Below are positions 61,701 through 64,000 of a stretch of 64,000 bases of DNA, one piece after another. The notes under the pieces are model-generated. The model was not told the origin of the DNA, did no database searches, and worked only from the letters and a program-made list of their open reading frames with translations. Positions within the stretch are counted from its first letter, which is position 1; every line of letters starts with the position of its first letter. The DNA is taken from positions 2,976,001-3,040,000 of the forward strand of contig OY764876.1 of NCBI GenBank assembly GCA_963668595.1, in the 5' to 3' direction. The translations under genes and the position numbers were made by a program. Origin of the DNA: GWE2-42-39 sp963668595 (GTDB lineage Bacteria > Bacteroidota > Bacteroidia > Bacteroidales > Prolixibacteraceae).

Positions 61701-63820
61701 TCTTGCCTGATGCCAGTAACATTTAATGGCAAGCCTGAAAGCACAGTAGTAGGATCTCCGGGTGTACCAGTTAAAAGTTTAGATCCATCGTACTTTATAA
61801 TTGTCTTGGTTCCATAAGTGGCAATATACAAATCTCCGTCATTCCCGAAAGTTAGTCCATATGGGTTAAAAGGGATTCCATTTGATGAATTTAACAACAA
61901 CTTCGTTTCTTTTGTGGTTTCATTTACACGATAAATTTCTCTATACGAACTATTTGTAATATAAATCCAGCCATCCTTGTCGGTTAATGATCTTGCGCCT
62001 CCATATGTACTGAAAAAACTCTCTTCTGTAGCCGAAGTGTTAGATAATGGTATTCGGGTAACTGACTGGCTATTAATATTTCGGGCAATATAAATATACC
62101 CGTTGGCGATATGGAGCGCATTTGCGGTGACAGATGCCAATCCTGACCGCCATAGAGTCGTTGTACCATTTGCTTCAATCTTATATATTGTTGTTCCGTC
62201 AGATGTAATCGCATACACATTGCCTTCATTATCTCCTGCAGCACTTGATATTACTGTTCCGGCTGGTATATTCCCGATGAGTACAGCTTGACTTTGGCCT
62301 TGTTTAAAGCTTAACCATGCAGGTTTGGTGGGTACAGTAAGAGTGGTTTCCAATGTCCCTTCCTTAGTGGCCTCAATAATATAGCTGTAGAGATTGTCAT
62401 AAGGTACAGTAAGGTCTGGTGTACTCGTAATGACTGGGGCAATGTCAGTAGTAGTAAATGTCCGATCATCCCCATAGGTAGTTCCTGCTGAATTTACTCC
62501 TTTTACGCGATAATGGTAAGTCGTAAGCGGGACTAATCCGGTAATTGTCTTACTTACTGGGGTAGATTCATGACCCGTAACCGGACTCTGATCGGCAGTA
62601 ACAGTTGATCCGTAAGAATTGGTTAAACCGTACTCAAAAGTTACTGTAGTACTTAAATTATTGGCGTTAATCGTTCCGTTTAAAGTCCCTGTATCTTTAG
62701 AAATACTTGTTGCGGCAAGAGTGCTGACAGTAGGAGCTTCAGCAACATCGTTTATGGTAACGGTCAAAACCTTTTCAAAAGACAAGCCTGTTTGGTCGGT
62801 AGTGAGTACTTTCACCGAATAGCTGCCGTTTACTTCGAAGTCGGGACTGTTAACAATGTTCAACTTGTTACCGCTGATCGTGAAGTTATTATTACCGTTC
62901 CAATTTCCAGGGAGGGAATAAGTAAACGTGTCGCCTGCATTTAAATCAGTTGTGCTCAAAGTACCTACCGTAGTATTGGCAGCCACATTTTCGTTTACTG
63001 AATTAGGAGACAGGGTAATATCAGTTGGAGCGTTATGGACAGTCACCGTAACCGGAGTACGGGTTGCACTGGTTGTTTCCGGACCATATTTATAGACAAC
63101 GCTTCCGACCATCGTAGCCGCACTTACAGGTGTCGAAAATAGTCCAGACCCAATCATCTTTCCACTAGTTATGATTATTTTTGAATCGGAGTATGTTGAG
63201 GATTCCTGGTTGTAAAGTGTCACTGGCATATTGGAATATAGCATAACACTATAAGTTGTATGCGCTGGTATATAAAGATTTAAGCCTGTCCATTCTTGTT
63301 TATCAACATTTGAACCATAATATGTCCATCTAAAAGTCCAGGCTAATTCATTTGTTTCGAAACCGGCATAAGATCCTTGTTTAGTATATATGGCACATGC
63401 AGATGCATCTAAACTAGTACTATATTTATTAAATCCAACAATAGTAAGCGGTACATCCTTGGTTGTAATATCGAAAACTATTCCATAATTAGAAGTTATA
63501 GAAGTAGCAGATGTGGTAGCCAATGGTAGGGTTGTTGTTCCATCCTGCAAGGTTTCGGCATAATAAGTTGTTGTTACATTAGGATAAACAGAATAATTTG
63601 CTCCACTATTTACCGTTATTAATGGAGATCCACCAGAACTAACATTGTACCACCTGATCTGGTTGCCAACTGAGGTTGCGTTCAGAATCGAAGAATATCC
63701 CGCATTTATTGCTGAAGGAGTAGCTGTAACATTGGTTGGTGCAGCTAACTGGGCCTTGCTTGTTCTGCCACCAAGCAACAAAGCTACTGTTACCAATAAG
63801 AAAAGTAAAAAGTGTTTCAT
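55799..63820 (-). CDS. Giant T9SS-secreted repeat adhesin (cadherin/Fn3/propeller, 15 MBG repeats, 22 calcium loops)
   Basis: About 2673 residues from MKHFLLFLLVTVALLLGGRT, the signal peptide; an ATG two codons upstream is equivalent. Order: a ~230-residue N-terminal beta region; a cadherin-like domain (SPNSVNENVAANTTVGTLST); an Fn3-like domain; an NHL-type beta-propeller (GNVYAITSDGTTIYKIEANG, GLTFGNDGDLYIATYG); a Big_5-like domain (ALKPTLNFTFDEAVNLGTSG); a bacterial Ig-like segment; 15 MBG repeats of ~83 residues; 22 tandem 15-residue calcium loops; and a C-terminal T9SS type A sorting domain (VATLIDMQGRIIV, IRTGTYLLLV). It should be exported by the T9SS and anchored or released at the surface; adhesion is inferred from architecture. 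Confidence 0.93.
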   Translation of the reverse strand: MKHFLLFLLVTVALLLGGRTSKAQLAAPTNVTATPSAINAGYSSILNATSVGNQIRWYNVSSGGSPLITVNSGANYSVYPNVTTTYYAETLQDGTTTLPLATTSATSITSNYGIVFDITTKDVPLTIVGFNKYSTSLDASACAIYTKQGSYAGFETNELAWTFRWTYYGSNVDKQEWTGLNLYIPAHTTYSVMLYSNMPVTLYNQESSTYSDSKIIITSGKMIGSGLFSTPVSAATMVGSVVYKYGPETTSATRTPVTVTVHNAPTDITLSPNSVNENVAANTTVGTLSTTDLNAGDTFTYSLPGNWNGNNNFTISGNKLNIVNSPDFEVNGSYSVKVLTTDQTGLSFEKVLTVTINDVAEAPTVSTLAATSISKDTGTLNGTINANNLSTTVTFEYGLTNSYGSTVTADQSPVTGHESTPVSKTITGLVPLTTYHYRVKGVNSAGTTYGDDRTFTTTDIAPVITSTPDLTVPYDNLYSYIIEATKEGTLETTLTVPTKPAWLSFKQGQSQAVLIGNIPAGTVISSAAGDNEGNVYAITSDGTTIYKIEANGTTTLWRSGLASVTANALHIANGYIYIARNINSQSVTRIPLSNTSATEESFFSTYGGARSLTDKDGWIYITNSSYREIYRVNETTKETKLLLNSSNGIPFNPYGLTFGNDGDLYIATYGTKTIIKYDGSKLLTGTPGDPTTVLSGLPLNVTGIRQDKSGNFYVSMNGRGVLKYTSDFSSSQLISSGFYDYVIYLSLTASGELVYSKSGTNEIYHMQTCSSLNGTPAKSNIGQHPVVIRAENSDGHTEQSFTINVIDNVGPVITPQTPANNATSVALKPTLNFTFDEAVNLGTSGTLTVYNGATLLRSFDLSVPEEKAQLVLSADRLSLSVTLSENLPVNTQVSVGISAGFVKDDYNNSCVGFSAASNTWRFTTINKNVQTINFPIIVAKTYGDATFTLGDAKTNQNLTVSYTATDPSVVSITGNQATILKAGTTVITATQVGDDQNFAATPVEQTLTVGKATLTVTADAKTKVYGEATPSLVFSYSGWKNGVEIIDTPPAITTTVNAATVSGTHIGAITVSGGSDNNYTFSYVPANMEVTKATLTVTADAKTKVYGTANPSLTFQYSGWKNSDTEAVLDTKPSASTTVDLLTNTGTYSNAIVVSGGSDNNYTFSYVPANMEVTKATLTVTADAKTKVYGESNPALTFQYSGWKNSETETVLDTKPGVSTTVNQLTNAGTYPGAIVVSGGSDNNYTFSYVPANMEVTKATLTVTADAKTKVYGSANPSLTFQYSGWKNSETETVLDTKPSASTTVDLLTNTGTYSNAIVVSGGSDNNYTFSYVPANMEVTKATLTVTADAKTKVYGTANPSLTFQYSGWKNSDTEAVLDTKPSASTTVDLLTNTGTYSNAIVVSGGSDNNYTFSYVPANMEVTKATLTVTADAKTKVYGTANPSLTFQYSGWKNSDTEAVLDTKPSASTTVDLLTNTGTYSNAIVVSGGSDNNYTFSYVPANMEVTKATLTVTADAKTKVYGESNPALTFQYSGWKNSETETVLDTKPGVSTTVNQLTNAGTYTGAIVVSGGSDNNYTFSYVPANMEVTKATLTVTADAKTKVYGESNPALTFQYSGWKNSETEAVLDTKPSASTTVDLLTSVGNYPGSIVVSGGVDNNYTFSYVPANMEVTKATLTVAADAKTKVYGEANPSLTFQYSGWKNGETEAVLDTKPSASTTVDLFTNAGTHVGIITVSGGSDNNYTFSYVPANMEVTKATLTVTADAKTKVYGEANPALTFQYSGWKNGETETVLDTKPSASTTVDLFTNAGTHVGVITVSGGSDNNYTFNYVSANMEVTKATLTVTADAKSKVYGATNPSLTFQYSGWKNSETEAVLDTKPGASTTVDLLTSVGNYPGSIVISGGVDNNYTFSYVPANMEVTKATLTVTADAKTKVYGESNPALTFQYSGWKNGETETVLDTKPGVLTTVNQLTNAGTYPGAIVVSGGSDNNYTFSYVPANMEVTKATLTVKADSKARYYGEANSTLTFQYSGWKNGETETVLDTKPSVSTTFDLLTSVGIYSGAIVVFGGSDNNYTFNYIPADLEVVKATLTVAADAKTKIYGENTPILTFRYSGWKNGETETVLNIKPTVSTTVDLLSAVGTYLGAIWVSGGIDDNYSFNYIPAAMEVKKAPLTVIADNKTKTYGEANPELTYHYSGWVNGEETIDIAPLISTTINEATAVGKYDGAITLSDGTDNNYSFNYVAGDFEVTAPKIAGDINGDGKIIAPELAGDKNGNGVIDGDEVGGDTSGNGIIDGSEIAGDQNGNGKIDGSEIAGDINGDGKIVAPELAGDKNGNGVIDDDEVGGDTSGNGIIDGSEIAGDQDGNSKIDGSEIAGDKNSDGKIVAPELAGDKNGNGVIDGDEVGGDTSGNGIIDGSEIAGDQDGNGKIDGSEIAGDKNSDGKIVAPELAGDKNGNGVIDGDEVGGDTSGNGIIDSSEIAGDQDGNGKIDGSEIAGDKNSDGKIVAPELAGDKNGNGVIDGDEVAGDTNGNGRIEGSEIAGDQDGNGKIDVSEIAGDINGDGKIVAPELSGDKNGNGIIDGNESPSTGIDTQESVGKLSAYSIRNIEIKLKGQVGRNAVATLIDMQGRIIVVKNLEEGVLNSIPTPYIRTGTYLLLVKDQARTQTIKVPVRE
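56065..57054 (-). repeat. 22 tandem 45-bp units encoding calcium-binding loops
   Basis: Each unit encodes GDxNGxGxIxxxExA, an EF-hand/dockerin-type loop with Asp, Asn and Glu ligands but no flanking helices. Units are arranged in a 60-residue (180-bp) super-period, with unit types ending in APELA, GDEVG, GSEIA and GSEIA repeating in order five and a half times. Confidence 0.93.
57066..60792 (-). repeat. 15 MBG-domain repeats of about 249 bp
   Basis: Repeats begin ATLTVTADAKTKVYG and end NYTFSYVPANMEVTK; most are 83 residues. Neighbouring copies near 59308-59556 and 59557-59805 differ at only a couple of bases, and the copy near 60304-60550 is also almost the same, so the array has expanded recently. 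The outermost copies on the C-terminal side are the most diverged. Confidence 0.92.
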
Positions 63821-64000
63821 ATACATTGTTTGTAATTAATTTATCACGTTCTGTTCCATGTGCTTCTACAACCGTTTTGTTGCGTCCGCCTTCAAAAAGA
63901 AAAAATCTGAACTGTTTTACATATCGGATTGGAAGAAATGGTCAGAAAAAAAGAGAGCCTCTTTCGTGACAATTATTTCATTGGTGGAAAGTCCGGATCT
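63821..64000. other. Upstream region of the adhesin gene
   Basis: 180 bp to the window edge with no gene I can support and no clear TAnnTTTG box on the minus strand. The promoter of the adhesin probably lies here or beyond the edge. Confidence 0.4.

Noticed and set aside
63736..63969. 77-codon plus-strand frame at the right edge
   Set aside because: It overlaps the adhesin signal peptide antisense and has no recognisable features.

Overview
The window reads as a chromosomal segment of a member of the Bacteroidota, probably an anaerobic or facultative glycan-using lineage near the Bacteroidales/Marinilabiliales. The signs are a SusC/SusD pair, type IX secretion (T9SS) components and a T9SS-sorted giant adhesin, GH92 and DUF4965 glycan enzymes, a BACON lipoprotein, FISUMP modules, and promoters with the Bacteroidota -7 element TAnnTTTG. 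The species cannot be named from the sequence. I saw no insertion sequence, prophage, rRNA operon or CRISPR array. The only RNA gene I can support is a tRNA-Thr.

Layout. (1) 1-8.3 kb, plus strand: secreted glycan-degradation genes (putative TIM-barrel glycosidase, GH92 alpha-mannosidase, EEP-family phosphodiesterase, DUF4965 glutaminase-like lipoprotein). (2) 8.4-12.5 kb: divergent trehalose pair, a fused trehalose-6-phosphate synthase/phosphatase and a GH15 enzyme. (3) 12.6-14.9 kb: glpK-glpF glycerol uptake, then a secreted sulfatase (15.0-16.7 kb). (4) 16.8-32.5 kb, minus strand: a long co-directional array padR - glycerol kinase-like - glpD - glpT - HAD phosphatase - glycerophosphodiesterase - calcineurin phosphoesterase - SusC - SusD - BACON lipoprotein, ending at a strong hairpin. 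Read together it looks like an outer-membrane-to-cytoplasm route for glycerophosphodiester-type substrates. (5) 32.6-35.8 kb: compact operon lipA-lipB-methyltransferase-YkoF-like-comB. (6) 35.9-39.5 kb: TPR protein, EamA transporter, tRNA-Thr, ruvC. (7) 39.7-42.8 kb: T9SS genes porP/sprF-like and porE-like. (8) 42.8-43.05 kb: a short intergenic stretch packed with hairpins, including two 115-bp-spaced copies of a structured element, then pgeF. (9) 43.9-47.4 kb: Crp/Fnr regulator divergent from a ferredoxin-hcp operon (nitrosative/redox stress). (10) 47.7-49.8 kb: FISUMP surface protein. (11) 49.9-51.7 kb: amtB-glnB nitrogen module. (12) 52.3-55.6 kb: blaI - M56 peptidase/TonB fusion - TPR operon with a striking double operator. 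(13) 55.8-63.8 kb: a ~2670-residue repeat adhesin with 15 MBG repeats and 22 calcium-loop repeats.

The most unusual items are: a second glycerol kinase (30613-32118) whose ATP-phosphate-binding residues are eroded while the glycerol pocket is intact, encoded next to a PadR regulator; the predicted glycerophosphodiester SusCD locus it heads; an 18-bp dyad at the hcp promoter that recurs, almost identical, inside both hairpin repeats 1.7-1.8 kb away; the 22 x 15-residue calcium-loop array of the adhesin; and the perfect 24-bp inverted double operator in front of blaI.
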